From CAWAHD01 sp963781785 (GTDB taxonomy: Bacteria; Planctomycetota; Planctomycetia; Isosphaerales; Isosphaeraceae): 64,000 bases of DNA. The stretch is taken from NCBI GenBank assembly GCA_963781785.1, contig CAWAHD010000003.1, positions 124,001 to 188,000 on the forward strand, in the 5' to 3' direction. Both the position numbers and the translations under genes were made by a program. The notes under the pieces are model-generated. The model was given only the letters and a program-made list of their open reading frames with translations, was not told the DNA's origin and ran no database searches. Positions 16,429 to 26,945 of the stretch are shown here, piece after piece. Every line of letters starts with the position of its first letter. Position 1 is the first letter of the stretch.

Positions 16429-19400
16429 ATGGACACCAACCTCGATTTGCTCTTCGGCGTGGTTGCATTCCAGAATGGAGCTGTCGATGCTGACCGCCTC
16501 GCAGAGACATGTGCGGCCTGGGCAACAGAACAGACACTCCCACTCGCCGATTTGTTCGTCGATCGCGGGTTGCTGACAGCCGAGCAGAGGACCGAGGTCG
16601 AAAAGGCCGTAGCACACGAGCTGAAGAACCATGGTGGAGATCCGCACGCCACGCTGATGGCTACCATCGATGGTAGGTCGCGCGAGGCAATCCGCGAGGC
16701 CACCGGGGCCAATCGGGCTCTCGAAGCCAAGCTGGACCTCCCTCAACAACCACAGGGCGGGCACGTTGTGGTTGGAGCAATATCACCTGGCGAGCACGAA
16801 AGCCGCGATCGCTACACGTTGACCCACCTTCACGCCAAGGGAGGCATGGGGCGAGTGTGGCTAGCCCGTGACACCGCATTGGGCCGTCAGATCGCGCTCA
16901 AGGAACTGCGCCCCGATCAAACCGACAATGCCATCGTTTTTTCCCGATTCTTGTACGAGGCTAAAATCACCGCCCAGCTCGAGCATCCTAGCATCGTGCC
17001 AGTTTACGAGCTCGGCAAGGGAGAGGTACCCTATTACACAATGCGGTTCGTGAAGGGCCGTACCTTGAGCGAAGCCATTCGGGGCTATCACAAGAAACGA
17101 ACGGCTGGGGAAGCTGACTTGGTCGGAATGATCGAGCTCTTGTCGGCCTTTGTCGGGGTTTGCCATGCCGTGGCCTATGCACATTCGCGAGGCGTTATTC
17201 ACCGCGACTTGAAGGGCCAAAATATCGTGATGGGGCAGTTCGGCGAGGTCATGGTCCTTGATTGGGGCCTGGCTAAACGCGTGAGCCCCGACCAACAAGC
17301 CACTGCCACTGAAGACCGGATCACTGTGGCATCGGACCCGGCCAAGGCGATTTTCGACTCCGATCAGGCAACCCTTGCGGCAAACGATCTTGGTCCAGTT
17401 CAAGATGCCGAATGCACGCTTCCTGATCCTGGCGATCTGCACTCCGATGCTGCATCAAGGTCTATCGCCAATGGGAAGGCGCAGCACCATTTAACACCCA
17501 GTCCAAGCGGCAATGCACTTCGTCGTTCTGGTTCCAGCCCGGGCCGCCGGCCAAATCCCGAGTCGGGCGCCGGCCCTGACGGAACCATGCAGGGCCAGCT
17601 CTTGGGTACCCCAGCATACATGGCCCCCGAGCAGGCACAGGGTCGGCACGACCTAGTCGACGAGCGCACCGACGTGTATGGATTGGGAGCCATCCTCTAC
17701 GAGATCCTCACCGGCCGGCCTCCATTCATTGCGCCCAAGACTTCGGAGATTATCCGCAAGGTCTGCAACGAGGCCCCGATCCCTCCTCGTCGGATCCTCG
17801 CTGACACCCCCCCAGGCCTGGAGGCTGTGTGCTTAAAAGCATTGCAGAAACCTTCGGCAGAACGCTACACCTCCGCGTCTGAACTCGCTCAGGAAGTCCA
17901 GCGATGGCTGGCTGACGAGCCCGTGCATGCTTACGACGAGCCCTTGACCAGCCGTGCACTTCGCTGGGCTCGTCGACACAAGACCGTGGTTATGGCTACC
18001 GCAGCCCTACTGGTCACCGGAACTATCGCACTGGCCGTCAGTACGATGCTTGTCGCCGGCGAGCGCAACGAGGCCGAGGCCCAAGGCACGCAAGCCCGCC
18101 GTGCCGTCAACATGCTAACCAAGGGCGCCGAAATTGGATTCGACGATCAGCTCGACCCGCTCCAGAGAGAATTCCTGGCCGGCGCGCTAGAGTATTACGA
18201 ACAATTCACCAGCCGGGTTGCCAGTGACCCGGCGGTGAAGCTAGAACACGGCCGGGCATACCAGCAGATGGGCGACATTCAGCGCAAGCTGGGGCAGTTT
18301 TCGGAGTCAGAGTCAGCCTATCGCAAAGCGATCCAGCTCCTTTCCCCCCTGGCAAGCCAGAGAGGAATGGGGCTCGACGCGAGACGTTCGCTTGCTCGAA
18401 CCTTCACCCTTCTTGGAAACCTTCTCGTTCGCCACGGTGCTGCTAAGGGGAAAGCCGAGGACCTCTACCGCCAGGCGGTGGACATCCAGCGGGCTCTCGT
18501 CAGTGCCCCAATTCCTCTCGCCGAAGATCGGTTACATCTCGGCCAAACCCTCAGAAGCCAGGGCGACCTGGTGCGGCTCAATGGCCAGTTCACACAGGCC
18601 AGACCATTCTACGACCAAGCCGTCAAAGTCCTCGAAGACATCCGCACCACCAACGGTCAACACGCCGAGGTTCGCAACGAGCTGGCGCTGGCTGCCGATG
18701 CGCGTGGCTCGATCAACCGCGATCTCGGAGAAATCAATCTGGCTGGGAAGGATTACTACCGTGCACTTAAGCTGCTCGAAATCCTGGTTGCCGAATTCCC
18801 CACCATCCCTCGGTATCGTGAGTCGCTCGCCAAGGTGTGCAATAGCCTGGGACTGCTTGAAGAAAGTGCTGGCAGCTTGGTCGAAGCTGAACGTTTCTAC
18901 CGCCGTGAGCTGCCGCTCGTGGAACGACTCACTCAGGATTTTCCCAACCACCCTGAACATCGGCGCGAGCTGGCCCGCACGTTGAGTAACCTCGGCAACG
19001 TCCTGGCACGAAACCGAGATGGGGGCGCCGAGGCTGTCCTGCGCAGAGCTGTTGAAGTCAATGCCCCGCTGTCGGTCAAGCATCCGGAAGACGTGCAAAT
19101 CCGGTTCGACCTCGCCAAAGATTATCAGTGTCTGGGCGATCTTGAGCGTGAACAAGGAAACTTGGATGCCGCTGCCACGGTGATCCGCCAATCGCAGTCG
19201 ATCAGCGAATCGCTGGTCAAGGAGTTTCCCGACAAGCCGCGTTACAGCGAAGTCCTCGCGATCAATCTGGCAGATCTAGGCCTCGTGCTGCACGAACTTC
19301 GCCAACCTCACTCGGAAGAGATGTTCCAGACCTCCGTGGCGATCTACGAGAAGCTGGTTGCAGCGCACCCCGACAATGTCGAGTATCAGATCGGGCAGGC

Positions 19401-20322
19401 CCGCTGCTTGCGAGATCAAGGCGTGATCGTGGCCTCCAAGGGGAAGCCCGATCAGGCTGAGGCTATCTATCGCAAGGCGCTTGCTCGGTTTGATGCCACG
19501 AACGCCAAAGGTCAGACAAACGAGACGTTACGACTCCGAGCCGGGTTGATGAATAATCTGGGCGATCTGCACCGCCCTGGAGCCGAGCAGGCCTTCCGCG
19601 ACTCAATCGCGATCTCCACACAGCTCACTGCACACCAGCCGCCGGCCAACACCGACGTTCACGTCCTGGCGATCGCCCAGTTCAATCTCGGCGAGCTTCT
19701 CATTGACGAGAAACGTCTACCCGAGGCTGGGCCTTTGCTCGCGCAGTCAGTGGCGAACTTTGAGAACCTCGTCGTGAGCGCTCCCAAAGCCATCGATTTT
19801 CAGAGTCATTTCGGCATTGTCCTCGCCTCGCACGGAAAGTGGCTGGACCAGACAGGCAAAACCACTGAAAGCAAGCTCGCCTTGGAGAACGCCGCCGAGC
19901 ACCAGCGCGCGGCAATCAAGCTCAGCAAAAACTCACCTTCTTGTCGCCAATTGCTCGGTTCCCACCTGGCTGACCTAGCAGACGTCGACCTCAAGCTTGG
20001 TGCTTACGAACAAGCCGGCAGCGTCGCCCTCGACATCCCCAAAGCTGCTTCCAGCACCGACCGCGCCGAGAGCTGTTTCACAGCAGCTCGCATCCTGGCC
20101 CGGTTGGTTATCCAAGTTACCAGCGATGCCAAGCTTACTCAGATCGAACGTGATCGCCTGGCGCGAAGTTACCTCGGCCGCACGGCCGTCCTTCTGCGAG
20201 AAGCGATCGACACCGATCCCAAGCTGGCCCAGCAGATCAAGATGGATACTCGCATCAAGGCCCTCCAGGCACGGGCCGAGTTCAAGGCCATCATGAACAC
20301 CCTCGTCAACTTGGAGCAGTGA
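16429..20322 (+). CDS. Giant Ser/Thr protein kinase with C-terminal TPR region
   Basis: 1297 residues from the ATG at 16429, which has GGAGGGAGC just upstream. An N-terminal helical region (about 1-115) is followed by a Hanks-type kinase domain: glycine loop KGGMGRVW (137-144), Lys158 in IALKEL, HRDLKGQN (258-265), DWG in place of DFG (278-280), YMAPEQ with Glu400, and DVYGLGAILYEILTG. The activation segment between DWG and APE is about 120 residues, with a long Ser/Pro/Gly-rich insertion. One transmembrane helix (about 520-543) separates the cytoplasmic kinase from about 750 residues of TPR-like repeats (LEHGRAYQQMGDIQRKLGQF and many more), presumably periplasmic. This architecture is frequent in planctomycetes. 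Substrates are unknown. Confidence 0.92.
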   Translation: MDTNLDLLFGVVAFQNGAVDADRLAETCAAWATEQTLPLADLFVDRGLLTAEQRTEVEKAVAHELKNHGGDPHATLMATIDGRSREAIREATGANRALEAKLDLPQQPQGGHVVVGAISPGEHESRDRYTLTHLHAKGGMGRVWLARDTALGRQIALKELRPDQTDNAIVFSRFLYEAKITAQLEHPSIVPVYELGKGEVPYYTMRFVKGRTLSEAIRGYHKKRTAGEADLVGMIELLSAFVGVCHAVAYAHSRGVIHRDLKGQNIVMGQFGEVMVLDWGLAKRVSPDQQATATEDRITVASDPAKAIFDSDQATLAANDLGPVQDAECTLPDPGDLHSDAASRSIANGKAQHHLTPSPSGNALRRSGSSPGRRPNPESGAGPDGTMQGQLLGTPAYMAPEQAQGRHDLVDERTDVYGLGAILYEILTGRPPFIAPKTSEIIRKVCNEAPIPPRRILADTPPGLEAVCLKALQKPSAERYTSASELAQEVQRWLADEPVHAYDEPLTSRALRWARRHKTVVMATAALLVTGTIALAVSTMLVAGERNEAEAQGTQARRAVNMLTKGAEIGFDDQLDPLQREFLAGALEYYEQFTSRVASDPAVKLEHGRAYQQMGDIQRKLGQFSESESAYRKAIQLLSPLASQRGMGLDARRSLARTFTLLGNLLVRHGAAKGKAEDLYRQAVDIQRALVSAPIPLAEDRLHLGQTLRSQGDLVRLNGQFTQARPFYDQAVKVLEDIRTTNGQHAEVRNELALAADARGSINRDLGEINLAGKDYYRALKLLEILVAEFPTIPRYRESLAKVCNSLGLLEESAGSLVEAERFYRRELPLVERLTQDFPNHPEHRRELARTLSNLGNVLARNRDGGAEAVLRRAVEVNAPLSVKHPEDVQIRFDLAKDYQCLGDLEREQGNLDAAATVIRQSQSISESLVKEFPDKPRYSEVLAINLADLGLVLHELRQPHSEEMFQTSVAIYEKLVAAHPDNVEYQIGQARCLRDQGVIVASKGKPDQAEAIYRKALARFDATNAKGQTNETLRLRAGLMNNLGDLHRPGAEQAFRDSIAISTQLTAHQPPANTDVHVLAIAQFNLGELLIDEKRLPEAGPLLAQSVANFENLVVSAPKAIDFQSHFGIVLASHGKWLDQTGKTTESKLALENAAEHQRAAIKLSKNSPSCRQLLGSHLADLADVDLKLGAYEQAGSVALDIPKAASSTDRAESCFTAARILARLVIQVTSDAKLTQIERDRLARSYLGRTAVLLREAIDTDPKLAQQIKMDTRIKALQARAEFKAIMNTLVNLEQ

Positions 20323-20517
20323 ATTGCGACAGCTTCGCCGCGCGCAGATTCCGGACACCGCGGCACGTCTCGGTCAACCCAACACGGCGTGAGAGCCACA
20401 GCAGGGACAATTGACCACTTTCTAAACAGCCGTTCCGTATGACCTTGTCCCATTCATTGAGGGCTCAACGGCCAGTCCGCTGCTTCGAAGACGGCCAATC
20501 GGCACCGGCGAATGAAC

Positions 20518-20553
20518 AAGCCCGCTGCAGTCGAATTTGACTGCAGCGGGCTT
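20518..20553. terminator. Strong hairpin between convergent genes
   Basis: A perfect 15-bp stem (AAGCCCGCTGCAGTC and its complement) with a 6-nt loop lies between the end of the kinase gene and the end of the convergent PEP-CTERM gene. There is no clear T-tract on either side, but the position and perfect symmetry suit a bidirectional terminator. Confidence 0.6.
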
Positions 20554-20592
20554 CATGTGTCGCCTATCACTCAAGCCCAGAGGGCCAATCAA

Positions 20593-21237
20593 TCAGGCCG
20601 ATTGCTGGCTCCGGCGCACGCGTTGCCTCCGTTTGCGAATTGAAAACACCGGCAGCGCTCCTGCACCCGCGACGAGTAAGATGATCGACGAGGGTTCCGG
20701 CACAGCAAAGATCTGAAATGACCCCGTGCCTGTCGCTGCTCCGCCGTCGTATCCGAAGTGGTACAGAATGATTTCGCCGTTGGTCACTGGCGGAGTAGCG
20801 AAACTCGCTGTCGTTTCGACCACAAATTGCCCGAGGTGTATCGGTCCCGTCGAGGCATCCGCCAAGATGTCCGTGCTTCCGACGAAAGCCCATTGCATAG
20901 TGTTTGGGCTGTCCATCGATCCGTCCTTGCCCGGCTCGGGTACCCAGGGAGGAGCGAAGGGTTGTGAGCTGAGCGAACCGGAGGTGACTCCCGGGAGACC
21001 AGTAATCGTGAAATAATCGCCCGATGCAATGAAGTTTGATCCACCGGGTGGATTTGGCGGTGGTTCGAGATAGACGTTAAAGATATAATCATAAGGTGGA
21101 TCACCACCTCCCGGCTTGTATCCGCCCGTGACAACGATCGCAGAGCTACCGGCATAAGCCTCGATCCCACTGGAGAGCATCGCCGTGAGCGCGCCCATTC
21201 CAGCCAGAATCCGTGCATACTTCATTCGCGGTACCAT
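20593..21237 (-). CDS. PEP-CTERM sorting-domain exported protein
   Basis: 214 residues. A signal peptide (MKYARILAGMGALTAML with SSGIEAYAG) leads to a small beta-rich Gly/Pro/Ser domain and then the PEP-CTERM tail: VPEPSSIILLVAGAG, a hydrophobic segment, and the basic end RKRRQRVRRSQQSA. Proteins with this tail are exported and processed by an exosortase-type system encoded elsewhere. The start at 21237 has GGGAGG 9 nt upstream; an ATG four codons further in is possible. The mature function is unknown; it is probably a surface or extracellular protein. Confidence 0.85.
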   Translation of the reverse strand: MVPRMKYARILAGMGALTAMLSSGIEAYAGSSAIVVTGGYKPGGGDPPYDYIFNVYLEPPPNPPGGSNFIASGDYFTITGLPGVTSGSLSSQPFAPPWVPEPGKDGSMDSPNTMQWAFVGSTDILADASTGPIHLGQFVVETTASFATPPVTNGEIILYHFGYDGGAATGTGSFQIFAVPEPSSIILLVAGAGALPVFSIRKRRQRVRRSQQSA

Positions 21238-21835
21238 TTTGAAATTGCCTCCCGCGGTGCAATTCTTGGGTTGTTCAGGTTGCTCAGCGGTAATGCATTG
21301 CTCGCTCGGAAATCAAAGGGAAACCGAGTGAAGTTCGTGATTCTTCGACATTAACGAGAGAGATGCGTTAATTCCGAAAGACTAGAGGGTTTTTTCCAGG
21401 ATTTCGAGGCAACTTCCGCGCCGGCTTACCTTTAAGCAGATCATCCGGAGCCCCACTGTTCAATCTCTGGAATGAGAGCTATGTAATTGCACCTGCCTGC
21501 TTCCAAGGCGGTGACTCCGTTGCCGTACGGCGGCTGTCAAGAAAGCCAACACATCCTAACGCTTCTCCATCAAGGGAAGCAAGAATGAACTGGATGGTAT
21601 GTTGACAATATGCAACGTATCAGTCATTGGATGCCTCAAGCGTTCATAAGCGACGTTCACAGCCGTGAGCAAGAGAATGAATATTGTCTGACCGGCAGTC
21701 CAGGAGCGATCGCATCGGATTCAAATAAGCCGCTTGCGATATCGTCGTCCCGCGCCGAAAATCCCTTTGTCCTGCCTCAGTTGAATCTGGAAGAAGCCGC
21801 TGTTCACGTCAGCATTAACTGAACGGAGGCTTCCA
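21238..21835. other. Intergenic, 600 bp
   Basis: It should contain the promoter of the PEP-CTERM gene, and the outer end of the IS3 fragment that follows may lie in its right part. No gene, RNA or clear repeat was recognised. Confidence 0.4.
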
Positions 21836-22076
21836 ATGAACAAGCCACGTCGACATTTCCCCGGCCCCGAGAGGGTCGCCATCCTCAAGGGCCACCTTGT
21901 CGAAAAGGTTCCTGTCTCCGATCTCTGCGATGAACTGGGCATCGGTCCCAGTCTGTTCTATCGCTCGCAGAAGGAGTTCTGCGAGCACGGCCACGCTGGC
22001 CTTCGAGAGCAAATGTAAGTCCAAGGCCGTCCAGGACGTCAAGCTGCGCAGGATCGAACAGCTAGGGTGCGCCAAT
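21836..22076 (+). pseudogene. IS3-type orfA fragment
   Basis: It starts MNKPRRHFPGPERVAIL and shows the HTH of IS3-type OrfA proteins (VSDLCDELGIGPSLFYRSQKEF). One inserted base near 21995 throws out the frame, after which the expected coiled-coil segment appears in another frame (FESKCKSKAVQDVKLRRIEQL). The homology stops at about 22066, some 70 bp before the IS66 end, so the rest of the element and all of orfB are missing. Confidence 0.7.
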
Positions 22077-22220
22077 TGATTCTGGCGGTCAGTTTCGAGA
22101 CGCCCAATAAGGATCCCAATGGTCGCTGTAGGTCAAACGTAAGCGTCCGGGATAACCATTCTTGCCGGGTCTGGTAGCCTGCGAAGCGGACCAACCTGTC
22201 GCTTCTCAGGAGGCTACCCC

Positions 22221-22589
22221 GTGCCGAGAACTCCCGACCCAAAGCGTCATGCACTCTGGCGCGAATGCATCCGCCGTCAAGCGGACAGCGGACTGACGAT
22301 CGCACAGTTCTGTATCCGCGAACATATTTCTTTAGCCACGTTCCAATCCTGGAAACGTTGGCTTCGACTCATCGACCTCGCGGATCTTCGCCCCGCGACG
22401 GTGGCACCACCAGCCTTTCTCCCGGTAACAGTGCGCGTCGTCGAGCACTCGCCCGACGAATCACTGCCGATTGAAGCCGACCTTCCCAACGGAATCCGCC
22501 TGCGCATCCCAACCGCGGATGTACGTCTGGCCTGCCGCCTTGTCCACGCGGTTGCGGGAGCCAAGACCAACTCCGGAGGCTCCCGATGA
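22221..22589 (+). CDS. tnpA: IS66 TnpA, HTH accessory protein
   Basis: 122 residues. An HTH-type region (CIRRQADSGLTIAQFCIREH, ATFQSWKRWLR) is typical of IS66 TnpA, an accessory protein needed for transposition in three-ORF IS66 elements. It ends with a 4-bp ATGA overlap into tnpB. It is intact here; the second copy is broken by a 46-bp duplication. Confidence 0.85.
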   Translation: MPRTPDPKRHALWRECIRRQADSGLTIAQFCIREHISLATFQSWKRWLRLIDLADLRPATVAPPAFLPVTVRVVEHSPDESLPIEADLPNGIRLRIPTADVRLACRLVHAVAGAKTNSGGSR

Positions 22590-22975
22590 TCAGCCTCCCT
22601 CATCCCGTCCGAGTGTTCCTCCACGCCCCGCCTACTGATCTCCGCAAAGGCTTCGATGCGCTCTCCGGCCTGGTGACCAACGCCTTCGCTCAGGATCCCA
22701 CGTCTGGTCACCTGTTCTTGTTCGTCAATCGACGCCGCGACCGCATCAAGATTCTCTACTGGGATCGTGACGGCCTGGCGATCTGGTACAAACGACTCGA
22801 AACGCCAGGCACATTCCAGCTTCCTGTTGTCACCCGCGACGCTGTGTCGGTCGAAATGAGTCCTACCCAATTGACACTGATCCTCTCCGGCATCGACTTG
22901 GGTTCCGCTCGGCAACGCAAGCGGTACCAGCGTCCCACACCAAATGCCGAAAAATCGATCAGTGCCCCCTTGTAG
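22586..22975 (+). CDS. tnpB: IS66 Orf2 accessory protein
   Basis: 129 residues with the family signature PPTDLRKGFDALSGLV, HLFLFVNRRRDRIKILYWDRDG and AIWYKRLE. The biochemical role is unknown, but it is required for full activity in related IS66 elements. It is translationally coupled to tnpA through ATGA. An identical-length gene is kept in copy 2. Confidence 0.9.
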   Translation: MISLPHPVRVFLHAPPTDLRKGFDALSGLVTNAFAQDPTSGHLFLFVNRRRDRIKILYWDRDGLAIWYKRLETPGTFQLPVVTRDAVSVEMSPTQLTLILSGIDLGSARQRKRYQRPTPNAEKSISAPL

Positions 22976-23004
22976 CAGCGTATGATCGCGCTATAATTCA
23001 GGCC

Positions 23005-24663
23005 ATGATTACTCCAGAGTCATGGCCGACTAACCCTGGCGAATGTCACGACCTGCTCAATCGGCTGAGCCAGCAGGTCGAGGAACTCCGAGCCGCGCTC
23101 GACCAATCCGCGAAGCTGCACGACCAGGCTGTCCAAGGGCATGAGCGACTCGTCCAAGAATTGCGTCAGCAATTGGAGCTTTACCGCCGCTACGTCTTTG
23201 GCCCACGGCGGGAGCGACTGGTTGAAGCTCCGGGACAGGGACACCTGTTCGAACTCGACATGATCGAGAGCTTCGCAACCCTGCTCACACCACCAGCGAG
23301 TGAGCCCAAGGCGCCGCCAGGGCAACGCCGATCACGCAAGCCCGATTACGATCGGTTGCCTCCGGTTCGTATCGAGCACGACGTGCCTGAGGCCGACAAG
23401 ACCTGCACGCACTGTGGAAAACCCAAGACGCGCATTGGCGAGGATGAGGCTCGTGTGTTGGAGTTCATTCCGGCCCGCTTCGAGCTTCAGATCCACGTCC
23501 TGCCCAAATATGCTTGCTCGCGCTGCCGCGACGGTGTGACAGCCCCTGAGCCTCCCCCGCGTCCTGTGAGCGGCTGTATCGCTGGAGCAGGCGTGCTTGC
23601 TGAAGTGGTCGTCTCCAAGTTTGCTGAACACCTGCCGCTCTATCGATTCGAGGATATCTCCACTCGCTATGGTCTCTACTTACCCCGCAGCACGCTCTGT
23701 GATTGGGTCCGTTACGTCGCTGACTTGCTGAAACCGCTGTATCAGATCCAGCGCGAGTTGGTACAGACGGCGCCGGTGATCTGGACCGATGACACGCCCG
23801 TGACGGTGTTGGGGGGCGAAGAACCAGGGAGCCACAAGGGACGGTTCTGGGTGCACATCGGCCCGACCGGGCTTCCCTACGATGTCTACGACTTCACGGA
23901 GAATCGCAAACGCGACGGTCCCGCGCAATTCCTGGCAAACTATGCAGGATACCTGCAAGCCGACGCGTTCACTAGGTACGACGCGATTTACACCGGGTCT
24001 GACGGCCGGATTCTCGAAGTGGCCTGCTGGGCACATGCGCGGCGCAAGTTCTTCGAGGCGCGGTCCTCGTCTCCTGCGGAAGCGTCGCTCATTATCGAGA
24101 TCATCAGGCGACTCTACGAAGTCGAGGATCGGGCACGGTCTCTGGACGATTCTGCTCGGTGTGCAATGCGCCAGGCGGAAGCGGTACCGATCTTGGAGCG
24201 GCTTCGCGAGGAGTTGGATCGCCAGTCGTCGAGGTTACTGCCCAAGTCGGCGCTGGCGCAAGCAACGACCTACGCATTGAACCAATGGCAGGCGTTGTGC
24301 CGATACACGCAGGACGGTCGACTGACGATTGACAACAACGTGTCAGAGCGCCGGCTGCGGGATCAGGCAATCGGGCGGAAAAACTGGCTGTTCCTGGGGA
24401 GTGACCAAGCGGGCCCACGTGCGGCGGTGCTTTGCACGATCATTGCGGGTGCCAAGCGGCACCGGATCGAGCCCTGGGCATACCTCCACGACGTGATCTT
24501 GCAGCTTTCGGTGGATGCAAGCCCCGAGTTATTGGCCAGTCTGCTGCCGGATCGTTGGGCTCAGGCGCATCCGGAGCACGTACTGAGCCACCGCCTCGAC
24601 GAGTCGCGACAAAAGGCGCAGCGGCGAGACAAGCGTCGGGCTCACCGACAGCGGTCGCGGTAA
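23005..24663 (+). CDS. tnpC: IS66 transposase TnpC
   Basis: 552 residues. A coiled-coil N-terminus (LNRLSQQVEELRAALDQS) is followed by an IS66 zinc-binding region (CTHCGKPKTRIGEDEARVL, YACSRCRDG). The DDE domain has IWTDDTPVTVLGG, a cysteine/histidine CWAHARRKFFEA, and LTIDNNVSERRLRDQAIGRK with the Glu of the C-terminal motif. The length and the uninterrupted frame suggest an active enzyme. The tail (RQKAQRRDKRRAHRQRSR) is strongly basic. Confidence 0.92.
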   Translation: MITPESWPTNPGECHDLLNRLSQQVEELRAALDQSAKLHDQAVQGHERLVQELRQQLELYRRYVFGPRRERLVEAPGQGHLFELDMIESFATLLTPPASEPKAPPGQRRSRKPDYDRLPPVRIEHDVPEADKTCTHCGKPKTRIGEDEARVLEFIPARFELQIHVLPKYACSRCRDGVTAPEPPPRPVSGCIAGAGVLAEVVVSKFAEHLPLYRFEDISTRYGLYLPRSTLCDWVRYVADLLKPLYQIQRELVQTAPVIWTDDTPVTVLGGEEPGSHKGRFWVHIGPTGLPYDVYDFTENRKRDGPAQFLANYAGYLQADAFTRYDAIYTGSDGRILEVACWAHARRKFFEARSSSPAEASLIIEIIRRLYEVEDRARSLDDSARCAMRQAEAVPILERLREELDRQSSRLLPKSALAQATTYALNQWQALCRYTQDGRLTIDNNVSERRLRDQAIGRKNWLFLGSDQAGPRAAVLCTIIAGAKRHRIEPWAYLHDVILQLSVDASPELLASLLPDRWAQAHPEHVLSHRLDESRQKAQRRDKRRAHRQRSR

Positions 24664-24942
24664 GGCTGCCGCCTAACGATGGTGCGTTCACACGGGGTAG
24701 TTCACCCGGGCCGATGGCCCCGGCCCGTTGTGCGCTGCCCCGTCCCACGCCGCGCGCTCCCCCTGGTAATTCCGGGCGCTTACGTGCCGAGGCAGCTGTT
24801 CTGGGTCTAGCCGTGCGCCGACGAAGTTGGTCCGGGTTGGGCGAGGCTTTACATCGTGGAAAGTACAGGTCAAATGTGAACCCGAAGTTAAACTCCCACG
24901 CGCGCCCGGGATGGTATCGCCGTGCGCTTACTGAAAGACCGC

Positions 24943-26945
24943 TCAACACGCACAAGATGATTGCTTAGCTGACAGGATACTTCGCTGTACGGATGATGTG
25001 AACGCCGAGCTAAGTGATGATCTGACTTTTAGATCCATTTTAGGTCGAGATGAACGAACGGTGTTGGCCAGTGCGAGCGTTGCTCGCATGATGCCTTCGA
25101 CATCGAGGCCAACTTCGGTGAGTTGTTCGTCGCGTTCTGCGTGGAGCACAAAGCGGTCGGGCAGTCCAAGACGCCGAACATGCCGGGTGGTTAACCCCGC
25201 GTCATTTGCTGCCTCAAGTACCGCAGAGCCAAACCCTCCTGTGAGCGAGCCCTCCTCAACGGTCAGCACGAACCCGCACTCCTCGATGGCTTTACCAACC
25301 GTAAGTCGATCGAGCGGTTTGACGAATCGGGCGTTCACCACGCCGATCCGTAAGCCGCATTCGGTATGCAGACGTTCAGAGACACGTAGACAACTCCCAA
25401 CGGTTGCACCACAGGCTAGGAGCATGCCATCGGTCTCCCATTGCAAAATCTCAGCTTGGCCGAGCTCGACAGGCTGAACCTCGCGCTCGATCGTTTCCAG
25501 GTTAGCTTTCGGGTATCGAATCGCAACAGGTGAGGAATGGCGCAAAGCGAAAGCGAACATGAGATGAATGTCTTTCTCATCTCCCGGGGCCATAACCACC
25601 ATATTCGGGAATACGCGGAGATACGCCAAGTCATAAGTACCATGATGCGTAGGCCCGTCGGCACCCACTAAGCCGGCACGATCGATGCAAAATACGACCG
25701 GTAGATCTTGCAATGCGACCTCTTGAAAAAGCTGGTCATAAGACCTTTGCAAAAACGTGCTGTAGATATCGACCACCGGGCGAGCCCCGGCTTTGGCCAT
25801 ACCTGCTGCGAAGGCTACAGCGTGGCTTTCACAGATCCCGACGTCGAAGAACTGGCCAGGAAATGTATCTCGGATTTTCTGAAGTTTATTCCCTTCACAC
25901 ATTGCGGCAGTAATAACCGCTACTTTTGGATCACAACGGCACAATTCAAAAAGTACGTCGCTGACACCGTCGGTGTACGTACGACTTGAAGAGTTTTTGA
26001 GAGGAACAAGCCCGCTACCGGTCTTTTGAAACGGGGGAGGGGCGTGGAACTTAACTGGGTCTTTCACCGCCGGCTCGAATCCCTGACCTTTGTTGGTTAG
26101 CACGTGCAGTAAGACCGGTCCATCGATAGCTTGGACGCGTTCTAGGTAGCTACGTAAAGTCTTGAGATCGTGTCCGTCGATCGGCCCCAGATAGATAAAG
26201 CCAAGCTCTTCAAACAACATGCCGTGGTGCAGTGAGGCTTTGATCGCATCCTTGAATTGTTGGAGCCAGCGTTCGGCATGTTCTCCGACTAACGGAATGC
26301 TTGGCAACATCGATTTGACTCGCTTATTCCAGTCGTGATACGTTGTCGACATCCTTGCGCGGTCAAGGTAGTTAGCCAAACCACCAACTCTCGGGCAAAT
26401 TGACATCTTATTATCATTAAGGATCACTAGGAGTTGCTTCCTAAGCCCACTTGCGTGGTTGAACGCTTCGAAAACGATCCCAGATGGCAATGCACCATCG
26501 CCTACTACCGCGATTGCATTCCTCTCAGCGGCTCCGGCTATCTCGTCGCCCATTTTTAGTCCTAACGCCGTTGATGGGCGCAACCGGCATGCCCGGTCAT
26601 AAATAGATCAAATGGGCTTTCGGCGGGGCTAGGATAACCCATCAGGCCCCCCTTGGTTCGAATTGTGTGCAACCGAGAGGCTCGACCGGTAATCAGCTTT
26701 TGAGGGTAGATCTGGTGGCCTGTGTCCCAGATCAAGCGATCACGCGTAAAGTCAAAGGTCAAATGCAATGCTAGACATAGTTCAACGACGCCCAAGTTAC
26801 TGGCGAAATGCGCCGAACGTCGCCCAACTACATCAATCAGCTCCGCGCACATCTCGACAGCAAGCTGATCGAGTTCGCCTTCGGTCAAAGCCCTCAGGTC
26901 AGCAGGTGATTGAATTCTCGACAGCACAGAGGTTGGATAGTTCAT
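24943..26945 (-). pseudogene. dxs: 1-Deoxy-D-xylulose-5-phosphate synthase, one frameshift
   Basis: The first enzyme of the MEP isoprenoid pathway, TPP-dependent, condensing pyruvate with glyceraldehyde-3-phosphate. The N-terminal 127 residues (from ATG 26945) and the following 540 residues lie in two frames that meet near 26577. The first reads TGHAGCAHQRR-stop and the second continues STALGLKMGDEIAGA, so one C is missing from a CCC run where GHAGCAPSTALG is expected. Other motifs are normal: the TPP site (VVGDGALPSG to NDNKMSI), IDGHDLKTL, the transketolase-like region GICESHAVAFAAGMA and a C-terminal domain. The ATG shares its A with the ispA stop (TGATG), so ispA and dxs form an operon. 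An essential gene would not be expected to be dead; see findings. Confidence 0.85.

Larger units (their letters stand above)
22139..24783 (+). mobile_element. IS66-family element, copy 1 (intact)
   Basis: 2645 bp. The inverted ends are GTAAGCGTCCGGGATAACC at the left and, read inward from 24783, GTAAGCGCCCGGAATTACC. The three genes tnpA, tnpB and tnpC are all open. The 8-bp flanks (GGTCAAAC and GTGCCGAG) do not match, so the element either arrived by recombination or one flank was later changed. A near-identical truncated copy starts at 30714. Confidence 0.85.

Noticed and set aside
20518..20553. Possibility that the perfect 15-bp palindrome is an attachment site or MITE
   Set aside because: It lies exactly between two convergent gene ends, where a bidirectional terminator is the simpler explanation, and no second copy was noticed.
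24784..24942. Possible match between TAGGTCAAAC left of IS66 copy 1 and ACAGGTCAAATG near 24866 as a displaced target duplication
   Set aside because: The match is short and 80 bp away from the IS66 right end; it is not a duplication at the border.
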